This document shows positions 1 through 10,291 of a stretch of DNA of 64,000 nucleotides, piece after piece. The translations under genes and the position numbers were made by a program. This stretch comes from Cotesia glomerata (lineage: Eukaryota > Arthropoda > Insecta > Hymenoptera > Braconidae). Numbering within the stretch: the first letter of the stretch is position 1; each line of letters starts with the position of its first letter. The DNA is taken from the NCBI RefSeq assembly GCF_020080835.1, contig NC_058161.1:1612001-1676000 (forward strand). The letters run 5' to 3'. Below the pieces are notes generated by a model. The model did no database searches and was not told the DNA's origin. It saw only the letters and a list, made by a program, of their open reading frames with translations.

Positions 1-125
1 TCGAAAAAAACGCTCAGCTATAAAATAGATAATTAAAAAATCTATTACGTAGCTGAGCGTTTTTTTCGAAAATCTTCTTTGTTTAGACGAGAAATGAAAA
101 GCTGCAATCATAGGGACCGGCTCTT
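1..125. repeat. Hairpin-ended repeat, window-edge copy
   Basis: Bases 1-69 form an almost perfect hairpin: an arm starting tcgaaaaaaacgctcagct pairs with its complement ending at 69, around an AT-rich loop. The same hairpin and the ~55 bases after it recur at 12700-12811 and resume at 13064-13085, where a 252-bp element interrupts them. This copy therefore serves as the empty target site for that insertion. It is probably one end of a foldback element continuing beyond the window, and it lies in an intron of the homeobox gene. Confidence 0.7.
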
Positions 126-213
126 AAATAAAATAAAAAAAATAAAATAAAAAAAAAATTGAACCAATTTTAAGTTTAATGTAACTCTAACTAAAATAAA
201 AGATTTTTTATAG

Positions 214-446
214 AAGTTTGTACCAGCAGCAGCGGTAATATAAACCCCGCGATAGATCCCAGTGATAAAGAGATTACCGAAAGAAGTGGGAGCGTAACCA
301 GTGAGGATGATAAGAAAAAACGACCGCGTACAGCGTTTACTGCCGCTCAAATAAAGTCTCTGGAGACTGAATTCGAGCGGAGTAAATATCTGAGTATTGC
401 TAAGAGACTGCAACTGAGCAAGAGTCTAAAACTCACAGAAACTCAG
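214..446 (+). CDS. Homeobox gene exon (homeodomain residues 1-44)
   Basis: Open from the acceptor at 211-213 to the donor CAG|GTAATT at 446/447. It encodes a short Ser/Asp-rich lead (TSSSGNINPAIDPSDKEITE) and the first 44 homeodomain residues, ending LKLTETQ. Confidence 0.85.
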
Positions 447-2838
447 GTAATTATTCACAAGTTTTTACATTGCAAAATAATTTATTAATGTCACTGCTTT
501 TTATATTTAATAGTTGATTTTAATTAATTGCGGAGTAAAAAAGCGGACGACAGTCGCCAGAGAAGGATAAAAAGGCGAGACTGCATATGATGCGTTAGTT
601 ATGACTTAGGATTATTAAGTTCGTTAATTAACAAATCAACACTTGAGAATTTTTTGAACACGCTGTTTAAGAATTTTAAGAATTTTTCATCTCATTTATT
701 AGCTTTTTTTTATTCTTATTATTTTTTAAAAATTACTCACGATCTAAAGAAGGGTCCTTCCGCTCCAATCAATTTTAATTTACAAATAAAATTTTTAAAT
801 TAATAATTTCTTATTTTAGAAATAAGAATGTATACTTTAACAACCGGAAAAAGCTTCTGAAAAATGACAAGACATTATATAAATTAAAAATGACAAATGT
901 CTTTCACAAAATAAAGTAATTTTGTTTTATCTTTAAAATTTAAATACCTGGCTTATTTTTATTTGTATTGAACAATGAAAATTTATGGATTTCTTAGTAC
1001 AAGGGCTTATTAATAATGCTCGTCCTTTCTTGTTCTCCTTTCTTCTGTAATTCTCGAGGGGTTTTAGAGTCATTAGGTCAATACTGCATGAATTATGGCT
1101 GCATATTTACTTACAGAGCCACATGTGTACCGCTCATGCACTGGCGCCATTCTTCACTTTATTTTTCATATAATTAGAAGAGTCTAGGGCTTCTGTCTAC
1201 GATCAATTAGCACCTAACTACCCTTTAAACTCTAAAACAATGATAATACGCTGTAAAAAATTATGTCTTTTTTTTTTTTAGTGGAAAAAATCGAGTTTTT
1301 ATCCATTTTTGTTATAAAATCGGGAAGATAATTAATTTACTATTAAATTAGGAGATTTTTATCAATTTTTGTTTTAAAATATAATAAATAAATAAATAAA
1401 ATCGAAAAGATAATTAATTTACTGTAAAATTGGGGGAAATTATGAATTTTTATCCAAGATTTTAAATTAAATTAATTTTAATTTGCTGAAACAAGTTTTA
1501 AATCCAAAAATTAATGACAAATACTTCAATAAATTTTTTTCAAGTTTAATTTTGTAAATATTAATTTAATTTTTTAAAAATTTGATTTTAGAATATTGAA
1601 TTAAATTTTTTTTTTTATTTTGGGGATAAATTTTGAGGTAAAAATTTAAAAACAATAAATTCTTAAAATTACTACGTTTAATTAAATAAAATTAATTAAT
1701 TAAATTTAATTTTTAGAATTTTTAAATAAATAAATTATTATAGAGAAAATTTATATAAAAATGTTACTTGAAAAAATTATAAAAAAATATTAATGCAATT
1801 TTTTAAAAATATTAAAAATTTTTTTCATAAAATTAAGAAAAATTTTTAATTAATTTTTAAATTTCTAAATACGTATTTTGTCATTTTTAAACTGATATAA
1901 ATTTTTTTTTATTTTTATTCAATAAAAAATTCACTCCAAAAATTTTTACGGCTTAATGATAATAAAATATTTATGCAATTTTTTTAAAATACGTAAAATT
2001 TTTCATATCAATCTAAAAAAATTTTATATTAATTTTTAAATTTCCAAAAATGTATTTTGTAATTTTTAAACGAATAAAAATTTTTTTATTTAATAAAAAA
2101 AATTAAGAATTTACTCGATAAAATTTTTACAATGTAAAAACAAAAAATATGCCTTGGCATATAAATTAAATAAATAAATAAATAAATAAAAAAAAGTCCA
2201 GAAAAAATTTAAGAGCGAAAATTTCTCTCAAAAAATAAAACAGACTACAAAAAAAAATTGGTCTTAATACTCCAATAAATAAAAAACTTGAAAGCTCTGA
2301 AAAGTAGCGTAAAATTCAGTCTTTCAAGCCGGGACATAACTGTCACAATATTTCTCAGAGTTAACGAGCCGCGTTCGCCACTCTCGAAGCTTTTGACTGG
2401 CTCCCACCCCCGCGTGAATAAAAACGTTTATTTTAATGTCATACTACGATAATTAAGACACACAACACGCATTTGTCATGCCATTATTTTTTGCCCGAAC
2501 ATTGAAATTATTTTTTAAGAATTTCCGAATAAATATGAGAATCATTTCCTACCACTCAAGTGCTTCGGTAGCGCAGTGGGCAGCGCGTAAGTCTCATAAT
2601 CTTAAGGTCGTGAGTTCGATCCTCACCCGGAGCATTATTTTTGCCTATTTTTAGCAAAATAAATCATCAATTTTATCATTTAAATGATATTTTTACACCC
2701 AAAAATAATCTTAAGGTCGTGAGTTCGATCCTCACCCGGAGCATTATTTTTGCCTATTTTTAGCAAAATAAATCATCAATTTTATCATTTAAATGATATA
2801 TTTACATTGTCTCATGACTTATTAAAGCCATATTAAAG

Positions 2839-2875
<37 letters not shown>

Positions 2876-5278
2876 TGTTTAGATTAAAATTTGGTTCCAA
2901 AATCGGCGAACCAAGTGGAAACGCAAGTATACTAATGATGTTGAGCTGTTTGCACAGCAGTACTACTCCAGTCTAGGCATACCAGCGCCAAGACCTATTT
3001 TTGTTGGTGATCGATTGTGGTAAGTTTAGTCTCTTACTCAATGGATAACTCTTCTCTGCTGTTACTCACTGAAATTAAAATTTATTTAACAGGCGAGACC
3101 AGTGATTGCAGTTTCAATCGGCTTAGCGAAACGAATGGAAATTTTGAAAAAACGTTTTTAGAGATAATAGATAATTTAATAAACTATTTCACCACAAAAC
3201 GTTTTTTTCAAAAATTTCATTCGTTTCGTGAAACCAATCGAAACTGCAATTGATCTGCTGTTGGGAGTGCGACAGAGATAGTTTCGTTGAACTCCGTGAG
3301 AGCAAAGCGAGAAAAAGATGGTCTCGCCTGTTAATACACTAGTCACAATAATTAAGACATATAAAAAAAATTTTAATTTCTGAGTAATTTTCAACAAGCT
3401 GTACGGCTGTCCAATTTCAAAACACAGTAACTAACATTTAGAAATGTTTTTTAATTTTTCTTATTAAAAAAAAGTTTGCTTGCCCAATTGATGTAAAATT
3501 TTATTTATGAATAGAAAATACTTGAATATAAATATTTTTAAGAAAAAATACTTGAAATTAAGGTCTAAAAGTTATAAAAAATGCAGTAATATTCAAAAAT
3601 TTTGAAAAATCCAAAAGTGCACGCCTCATAACGCTCATTCATTTCTTAAGAAAAAATAAATTGTGTAACTGATAAATAAAAAGAAAATTATAATTAAGTA
3701 ATTTCTTACAGAGTACTTTTTTTTTTTAAATATCAGCGCCCTTTTTTCTTGTTATATGCGTACGCAGTCTAAAAAAATCTAGCTTTATCAAGTGGCGCCA
3801 TAGTTTTCACGTGACAAATAAGAAAAATTCGTTTGTCTTTGTACGGTTATATCGTAATAAATTTTAATAAAAATTCAATTTAAAAAAAAAAATACGTAAA
3901 CTAGGCTACTGATATGAAATACGGACCAGTTCATCGCATTCGTAAACTAATAAAAAGGTCCGGTCTTGAAATATCAGTTTGTTCGGCAGTAATCATTAGT
4001 ACATCAAAATGGGGGTGACATCCGAACGTCCACGTAAAATTTTTTTCAAAACGTTTTTTTTTTTTTTTCAAAATAGCAACAAGAAATGATTTTAGAAAGT
4101 AAAAAGTGGTTTGATTTAAGTGATTTCTCCGTGTACATCTACCTATATTATTGTATAAGTGAAATATGGTTGTGATAGAGACATTTAAAGATCACAAAAT
4201 TGATTGACCTTGACGAGTCGAGTATAAAGCACAACCTCACGCGCTTCGCGCTATGAGGCACGATGCAAAATTTTGCAGTTACTGTGTTTTAAAATTGGGC
4301 AGCCGTGTAATTCGGAGGAAAATTATTGTACAGCAGAACGAAAAAAGCAAATTGTAGCTCCAAGTGTCTAGTTTTCAGATCTGACCATAAAAATTTTTTA
4401 TCGTGTTTGGTTCTGGAGTAATCCTAAAGAAACTACCAAAAAAAATTTTTTCCCATAATTTCACCTAAAAGCTCTTTCAGAAAAAAAGTTATTTTAAACT
4501 TTGATAATCAATAACTTGGGAAATAATGATCGTATAAAAAATCAAAGGAGCGTTTTGAAAACAACACGATATTCTCTATGAGATACTTTGAATAACTTTT
4601 AGAGAAAAAATTTTTTTCGAAGCGAAAACTTTGACTGAAAAAAAGATAAACATTCGCATTAATTAAGGATATTTGGATAACTTGGTATAACTTTTGATAA
4701 AAAGAATGAACGAAAGATGTTGTCAGTAATTTTTCAACCTTAAAGTGTCCTGGAAAATCTCTGAAAATTTAAAGCGCTGCGATTTTTTTCTTCTTAGTGC
4801 CCCGAAGCTTCAAATTCAATGTTTTCCCAAAAATCACCATTACAAGCAATTTTTCGATTTTTATTCGTTTTTTCATTAAAAAAATTTTCTTATCCTCGAA
4901 AATCTTTGTGTCTTTGATCAAATAGATCGATTTTTTAAAAAAGTCTGAAAAAAAAAATTTAATTACTATTATTAATATTATTATTATAAAAATTTTTGAT
5001 ATTATGGAGTAAGTTAAGTACAATGACTTATTTTTTATTGAATAAATAAAATTTACTTGAAAAATGATCACTGTTCCAGGTTTTTCAATTACCCTGGACA
5101 ACCACAAGCAGCAACATCACCGTTGCTACCATCACATGTGAACCCTCTAGCACTACCACCGTCTTTGCCAATCGTCCAGCCCTTACCGACAAATCTTCCA
5201 GGACAATCAATGTATCAAAATGTCCCGCATTCGATAAACTACCTAACGCATTTGGACTATCGACGGCAAAATACGTGA
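214..5278 (+). CDS. ANTP-class (NK-like) homeobox gene, last three exons
   Basis: Predicted sequence-specific transcription factor acting in the nucleus. Exons read as 214-446, 2883-3019 and 5080-5278, with GT-AG introns in phases 0 and 2 and TGA at 5276. The 5' exons lie outside the window; acceptor TAG at 211-213 gives a phase-1 start. The homeodomain opens KKRPRTAFTAAQIKSLETEF in exon 1 and continues IKIWFQNRRTKWKRKY in exon 2. The helix-3 core WFQNRRTKWKR is intact (W48, F49, N51, R53). The intron falls between homeodomain residues 44 and 45, a position shared by many insect homeobox genes. The tail carries PAPRPIFVGDRLWFFNYPGQ and then a Pro/Leu-rich stretch. Family placement beyond ANTP/NK-like is uncertain; BarH-like or unassigned NKL groups are possible. 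Intron 1 (2.4 kb) hosts a tRNA-Met gene and intron 2 (2.1 kb) hosts MITEs. Confidence 0.88.
447..2561. other. Homeobox intron 1, AT-rich
   Basis: Mostly A/T homopolymer-rich sequence with no open frame. Around 2150-2192 tgccttggcatataaat is followed by an (AAAT)n run. This resembles the 3' end of the non-LTR element at 44.3 kb, so it is probably a 5'-truncated retroposon tail. Confidence 0.5.
2562..2634 (+). tRNA. tRNA-Met (CAT), elongator type
   Basis: A 73-nt cloverleaf. The acceptor stem GCTTCGG/CCGGAGC has one G-T pair, and the discriminator is A at 2634. The anticodon loop CTCATAA (2593-2599) carries anticodon CAT at 2595-2597. The T-arm is GTGAG TTCGATC CTCAC. The T-T mismatch closing the anticodon stem agrees with the elongator isotype as I know it. 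The gene lies on the sense strand inside the homeobox intron. Confidence 0.93.
2596..2807 (+). repeat. 109-bp tandem duplication including the tRNA 3' half
   Basis: The segment 2596-2704 (second half of tRNA-Met plus downstream flank) repeats at 2705 to about 2807. The copies are almost identical until they diverge after aaatgatat. The second copy keeps the T-arm and acceptor 3' strand (2705-2743) but lacks the anticodon and D-arm, so it is a tRNA pseudogene. Confidence 0.9.
2839..2873. repeat. Poly-T tract before homeobox exon 2
   Basis: More than 30 consecutive T residues directly upstream of the exon acceptor at 2881-2882. It probably doubles as an oversized polypyrimidine tract and is prone to length error. 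Confidence 0.8.
2883..3019 (+). CDS. Homeobox gene exon (homeodomain helix 3 and linker)
   Basis: Starts after TTTAG at 2878-2882 and ends at GATTGTG|GTAAGT (3019/3020). It encodes IKIWFQNRRTKWKRKYTNDV and then a conserved-looking tail reaching DRL, in phase with the last exon. Confidence 0.9.
3090..3330. mobile_element. MITE with TTAA target duplication (piggyBac-like), 241 bp
   Basis: Terminal inverted repeats CAGGCGAGACC/GGTCTCGCCTG are flanked by TTAA at 3086-3089 and 3331-3334. An inner inverted pair (gcagtttcaatcggct and its diverged complement) makes the whole element a hairpin. There is no coding capacity. TTAA duplication is the hallmark of piggyBac-type transposases. It sits in homeobox intron 2. 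Confidence 0.75.
3398..4312. mobile_element. ~0.9-kb element with ~30-bp inverted ends
   Basis: The left end (cggctgtccaatttcaaaac at about 3404) matches the complement of the right end at about 4280-4308, with a few mismatches. Inside is a second loose inverted pair (tactgatatgaaatacggacc and its relative near 3955-3985). No open frame is present. The exact boundary and target duplication are unclear. Confidence 0.5.
4313..5079. other. Rest of homeobox intron 2
   Basis: AT-rich intron sequence. The long reverse-strand open frame at 4769-5107 is low-complexity Ile/Lys/Phe sequence overlapping the exon 3 acceptor, and I do not call it. Confidence 0.5.
5080..5278 (+). CDS. Homeobox gene last exon
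   Basis: Acceptor TTCCAG at 5074-5079. Encodes WFFNYPGQPQ and then a Pro/Leu-rich tail (LPPSLPIVQPLPTNLPGQ) ending at TGA 5276-5278. The final codons and stop lie at the edge of the 620-bp segment duplicated at 14052. Confidence 0.88.
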
Positions 5279-5890
5279 AATAATATCAAATTTTTTTTTA
5301 ATATTAAATATATATATATTCAATAACAATAATCACAATTATTATTAAATTGACTTATATTTTTTCAATTGTGCATTTATAATTAAATACACTGCCGTGA
5401 TTTCATTTTTTATTTACTCCCTTTTTTACTTATTTAATTAAGAAAATATATTTTAAAAGAAACACCTTGGAAATTTTTACGGAGGAACTCAGGAAAAATT
5501 AGGAAAAGTGAAGGCTAATTAATTCTATCGACTCCTAGAATTTTTTCGTCGTTGGCTGCTTGGTCTTTCACGATTTTAGCGTATCTGTCGTCATCGAGCA
5601 AGTCTTCTTCATCCAGCATCTCTTGCATTTTTTTTTTGTACCTGAAAAATATAATAAAATGATAAAAAATTTTTTTTTTTTTTAATTGTAAGTATTAAAA
5701 AAATTTTATGAGCTTTTTTAATATCTTACATTTCACTGTCGTGATTATTTTCTTGGTTCCGACATTTTTCTAATTTTTTTTCAAGGGCTTTAACTATTTC
5801 CTTATTAGGTATTTCGATACTTTTAGCCATCGATCGGGTTTTTAGTTTAAAAATTGAAAAAAAAATAATATTTTTAAAATAAAAAAAAAG
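5270..5890. repeat. Direct repeat A (pair with 14052-14674)
   Basis: About 620 bp in the same orientation as 14052-14674, roughly 90% identical by eye. It begins at caaaatacgtgaaa, spanning the homeobox stop codon. It covers the homeobox 3' flank and the last two Cyclin H exons. The two copies bracket the ankyrin-gene island. Confidence 0.85.
5515..5830 (-). pseudogene. Cyclin H relic: duplicated last two exons
   Basis: Reverse strand, matching Cyclin H exons 5 and 6 (14514-14625 and 14296-14422). Readable pieces are MAKSIEIPNKEIVKALEKKL and then, after a short intron, MQEMLDEEDLLDDDRYAKIV to the same stop. No other Cyclin H exon is nearby. The splice acceptor of the exon-5 copy has lost its AG (AA where the intact gene has AG). 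The frames stay open, so the duplication is recent or was once constrained. It lies 237 bp from the convergent homeobox gene and may mark the ancestral 3' end of Cyclin H. Confidence 0.85.
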
Positions 5891-5962
5891 GGGAAGGGCT
5901 TTTACTATTTCTTTATTAAGTATTTTTTTTATTAGTTATTAGATATAATGTAATAAAAAAAA

Positions 5963-6837
5963 ATTAGGAAAACGGTTGACCCTGAAGGCCATCCTTGCAA
6001 CTTCCCGCTAATTCCATACTTAGGCGCTTAAAATTGCACCAATGACGTTTTTGAGCTCTTCGAGCTCAAAAATACAATTTATGGGTTATTTTGAGCTCTC
6101 CGAGGTCAAAGAGATTGCTTTCCTATGCTTTTGAGCTCTTCGAGCTCAAAAGTCTGATAGAGATTTGATAAGACACTATTTTTTGAATTTTTAAACCGCA
6201 ATAACTTTTGAATGAATAAACCGATTTTTACGCGGTTAGAAGCATTCGACGCAGTTTTTTAAGCCTCACAAAGAATCTTAAATTTTGAATTGATCGCGCT
6301 AGGAATTTTGGAGTTATTCCGAAAAAACACATTTTTCGGTTTTCTTTCGTTCACGATATCTCTCGAACGAATCAACCGATTTTGACCGGACTGATGGCGA
6401 TCGACGTGGTTTTTTGAGATTAAGAGCTGATTAGTTTTTGGAATTGAACCTTTAAGCCGTTTAAAAGTTATTCCAAAAAAACCACATTTGAAAAAAATTT
6501 TTTTTTTTAAGTTTTTTTAAGATTTCTCAAAATCTATTGATCTGAATCGGTCCAAATAGTTTTCAAAATCTAAGTTTAGTCAAGCCCTTTCAAATGGCAC
6601 CAACCGCGATGAAATCGGTCAAGCCGTTCAAAAGTTATAAGCGGTTCACATACTTTCACACACACACACACACACACATACACATACAGACACTGTGACA
6701 ACCTCGCGGGGATAGTCAGGGAAGCTTCCTGTGACCTTCAAACGTCGAGATCTGATGAAAACTCGATTTTTGCAAAACGGGGTGAAAACAATAACTTCTC
6801 GATTTTTGAAAATCTTCGATTTTCTTAGCGGGAAGTT
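5963..6837. repeat. GAGCTC-hairpin repeat, copy 1 (full)
   Basis: Begins attaggaaaacggttgaccc. The sequence aacttcccgctaa at 5999-6011 is the inverted match of the end ttagcgggaagtt at 6825-6837. The 5' part holds three short palindromes of the form ttttgagctcttcgagctca. The middle holds two diverged modules around accgattttgaccgg and ggcgatcgacgtggttttt. The 3' part has a (CA)n run and then atagtcagggaagcttcctg. It is non-coding. Other copies lie at 6838, 8566, 30257, 31295 and 45479. Confidence 0.85.
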
Positions 6838-7105
6838 AAAAATTAGGAAAACCGTTTACCCTAAAGGCCATCCTTGCAACTTCCCGCTCATTTCATACTT
6901 AAATGCACAAACCTACACTTGTTATATTTTTGAGCTCTTCGAGCTCAAAAATCTGCTAGAAGTTGAATAAAACACTATTTTTCGAATTTTTAAACCGCAA
7001 TAACTTTTGAATGAATGAACCGATTTTTTCGTGGTTGGTGACATTTAACGCAGTTTTTAAAGCCTCATGAAAAACTTAAAGTTTAAATTGATCGAACAAG
7101 GAAAG
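6838..7105. repeat. GAGCTC-hairpin repeat, copy 2 (5' part only)
   Basis: Abuts copy 1 head to tail and carries the same 5' end and one palindrome, then breaks off into the ankyrin upstream sequence near 7105. Confidence 0.75.
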
Positions 7106-7119
7106 AAAAGTTAAAATTA

Positions 7120-7559
7120 CAATTCAAATTTAAATCTAAGACTCTTTTATAGTGCATGACCAGGTAAAATTAAGCAGAGACAAAATTATAATTTAATGAG
7201 AAACTGATTAACCGTTACTAATGACATTAAATACTTGACTGCAACAATAAGGGCTCATAGCCATAGTAGAAGATTTTGGGGCAGGTATAGAGTCCCCATA
7301 ATGGCGCCTTCTACCTGAGATTGAATGTTACCCTATATAAATATTGCAAATTCCAGATCCTAGTTAGTTTTTCATCGGGATCTCTAGTTGTCGGATCTCA
7401 ATTACAACCGACCATCAGTAAAGTACTGTCTCTCCAGTAAACACTTTAGCTTCAGTTCGAAAAGTGAAAAACTAACTTCTATCCGTTTAAATTCAAAAAA
7501 ATCAAAGTTTTTGTGAAAAAATTCAGTGATTTTGTGACGAAAATAATAAGTTAGCAATT
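7120..7559 (+). promoter_or_regulatory. Upstream region of truncated ankyrin gene
   Basis: Shares long stretches, inverted, with 31904-32230 upstream of the other truncated ankyrin gene, including gtgaaaaactaacttctatc and the bases just before ATG. It is therefore probably a duplicated promoter and 5' UTR. CCTATATAAATA at about 7333 could be a TATA box. The transcription start is not determined. Confidence 0.5.
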
Positions 7560-7907
7560 ATGGAGGCTCGAAAAAATTCAATGAGTGCTATCATATTCGG
7601 AAATGTGAAAAAAGTTAATAAAATATTTAAAAAATATAGATCCAGCAAAATTGGTGCTAAATACAAAAAATTCATAATCACGCGGCTGTTGACCAAAATG
7701 GGTGTTAGTGCGGATGATCAGAAAATAGAATATAATTTATTAAAATCTCCGTTAAAATACGCAGTTCGGTATAATAGTTTAAAAATGGCCAAAAGTTTAA
7801 TAAATTTAGGAGTAGATCATAATTTTCATACAATAAACGGAAGTACTGGACTCTATTCTAAATTTTCTCTTTTATATCATTTTATTTGTTGTATTTTATT
7901 TTGTTGA
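7560..7907 (+). pseudogene. Truncated ankyrin-family ORF (115 aa)
   Basis: Starts MEARKNSMSAIIFGNVKKVN, the same N-terminal module as the 585-aa proteins (MVTRKALLRAIVSGKVREVE). One ankyrin-like unit (LKYAVRYNSLKMAKSLINLG) follows. After NGSTGLY the frame runs into unrelated hydrophobic sequence and stops, so more than 450 C-terminal residues are missing. It is probably a pseudogene, though a short secreted or regulatory form cannot be excluded. Confidence 0.65.
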
Positions 7908-8565
7908 CAAAAAATTTAAAATTAAAAATTTTGATTTAAATATATATTTAAAATTTAAAAGGAACTGTTCCGTAATTTTCTATCTCAATTTTTCGAACAA
8001 AAAAAAATAATTTTTTTCTATTTTTTTTTTTTTTTTAAACTTAAAAGTTTTCTTCGTCTTACCCAACAATTACAGGTAATCTAAGACTTTTCTTACACTG
8101 GCCTAGGTATTTACTATACTATTAATTTATAGACATGCAATTTTTTAATAACAATTTTTATCACAAATCAATTATGTAAAAAAAAGTTTTTTTTTTTTTA
8201 AACATGCAATAGTAATTTTTGAAAATTCTTATAGAATTTTTTAATAATTATTCAATTCATATAAAATTAAAAAAATAGACAGATGTCTTGTAAATTTAAT
8301 TTATAATAGAAAAAATTCCATAAATTAACATTTAAATTTTTATTATTATTGAAAAAAAACTATTCTAATAATATAGAACATAAATATTGCCGTTGTTATG
8401 TTAAATATATGAAAACTTAACATTTGTAATAATTTTTAATTATAAAAAAAATTGCTGGTTAACGAGTGACCAAATTTTTCAAAAAGTGAATTTTTGTAAG
8501 CAAAATTTAAGCTAGAAACAAAATAGACTAAGATACTTTGAAAAAAAAAAAAAAAAAAAAAAAAA
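7908..8565. other. AT-rich gap after truncated ankyrin ORF
   Basis: No gene seen. About 38 bases at 7970-8008 are the reverse complement of sequence at 10193-10230 upstream of the intact ankyrin gene, a scar of local inverted duplication. A run of ~27 A precedes the next repeat. Confidence 0.5.
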
Positions 8566-9596
8566 ATTAGAAAAACGGTAGACCCTGAAGGCCATCCGTG
8601 CAACTTCCCGCTCATTTCATACCTAGTTGCTTAAAATTGCACTAATGATGTTTTTGAGCTCTCCGAGCTCAAACATACTATTTATATGTTATTTTGAGCT
8701 CTCTGAGCTTGAAGAGATAACTTTTTATGCTTTTGAGCACTTCGAGCTTAAAGGTCTGATAGAAGTTTGATAAAACACAATTTTTCAAATTTTTAAGCCG
8801 CAATAACTTTGGAATGAATAAACCGATTTTTACGCGGTTGGCGGCGATCGACGTGGTTTTTTTATGTTAAAAGCTGATTAGTTTTTGGAATTGATTGGTA
8901 GAGCCGTTTAAAAGTTATTCCAAAAAATATCGGAGTTATGTTGAAAAAACACTTGTTTCCAAATATTTCGTCGAGGATATCTCTCGAACCAATCAACCGA
9001 TTTTTACGTTTTAGGCGGCGATCGACGCAGTTTTTTAAGCTCTAAAAATTATTCTATTTCATCAAAAACGATCCGATAAGGAATGTCGAAGTTATGTGAA
9101 AAAAACACTTTTTTCGGTTTTCTTTCGTTCACGCTATCTCTCGAACGAATCAACCGATTTTGACCGGATTAGCGGCGATCGACGTGGTTAAGGGCGGATT
9201 AGTTTTTGAAGTTGATCGATCGAGCCATTTAAAAGTTATTTCAAAAAAACCACTTTCAAAAATGATTTTTTTCTTATTTTTTTTGAGATTTTTCAAAATT
9301 TCTCAAAATCTATCGGTCCGAATCGGTTCAAATTTTCAGGAAATCTAAGTTTGAGGGAACTCTTTAGAACGCCGTTTGGTTGGTTCCGATCAGTTTAGTC
9401 GTTCAAAAGTTATAAGCGATTCACATACTTACACACACACACACACAGACATAGTGACAACCTCGCGGGGATAGTCAGGGAAGCTTCCTGTGACTTTCAA
9501 ACGTCGAGATCTGATGAAAACTCGATTTTTGAAAAACGGGGTGAAAACAATAACTTCCCGATTTTTGAAAATCTTCGATTTTCTTAGCGGGAAGTT
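8566..9596. repeat. GAGCTC-hairpin repeat, copy 3 (extended)
   Basis: Same termini (aacttcccgct and agcgggaagtt) as copy 1 but ~190 bp longer. It contains an extra internal module around 8940-9110, so module number varies between copies. The short open frame inside (9160-9348) is repeat-derived. Confidence 0.85.
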
Positions 9597-10291
9597 AAAA
9601 ATCTTTCGGAGAAATTATGAATTAGCAAAAGACAATAGAGAAAAGAATTTCATTCAATAGCAAAATTCTACAGTAGTTTAACAATAGAATTTTATAGTTA
9701 GATTATTTATGAGTCATTCATCGAAAAATAGAGATTGAATATTCCAATAGTAAATATGAATAATAAGTCAATTTTATACATTTATATATTATAAATTTAA
9801 ACAAGTGTAAGATAAGTAATATTATTTAAAGAAATTTAATCAATAATAACTAAAAATTGTAATACTTTAATTAAAAAAAAAGACTTAAAAAGATTAAACA
9901 AATGCAAAGTTTATGTATTTATATTTTTCTTAATCTCTTTAAGAAATTTCAAATCTTTTCAAATCTCTTTTTCTAATCAGGGTAAAATTTGAATTAAGAA
10001 TAATTTATGTAAATAGTTTTTAAATTAAGCAAGGACAAACGAAGCGACTTTTGTGGATTTTTGTGTAAAATTCTGTAGGAGAGGGAGAAAATCTGGAAAG
10101 CAAGAATCTTATTGGTTCTCATTATGGTGGAAAATTCCCTGAAAATTTGGAACTGCCCAAAATCGTGTGAAAAAAAAATCGAAAAAAATGATTTTTTTTG
10201 TTCGAAAAATTGAGATAGAAAATTAAAGAAAGCTTGAATTACTTTTGTTCCGATAACATCCAGCGACGTTTTCAGAATGAAATAAACTACA
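9597..10291 (+). promoter_or_regulatory. Upstream region of intact ankyrin gene
   Basis: AT-rich to about 10000. From there to the ATG the sequence matches, inverted, the upstream flank of the paralogue at 37435-38080 (for example agcaagaatcttat at about 10100 and acatccagcgacg near 10258). This indicates a duplicated promoter region. The long reverse-strand open frame at 9994-10455 overlaps this and the gene start and is not called. Confidence 0.5.

Noticed and set aside
2705..2743. Second tRNA-Met gene
   Set aside because: Only the 3' half is present, with no anticodon or D-arm.
4769..5107. 112-codon reverse open frame
   Set aside because: Low-complexity shadow over homeobox intron 2 and its last exon.
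5515..5830. Alternative functional last exons for Cyclin H
   Set aside because: The exon-5 copy lacks its acceptor AG and the intact exons at 14.3-14.6 kb are closer and in phase.
6045..6160. CRISPR-like array of regularly spaced palindromes
   Set aside because: Only three imperfect units, part of a dispersed eukaryotic repeat; no cas genes and the context is insect nuclear DNA.
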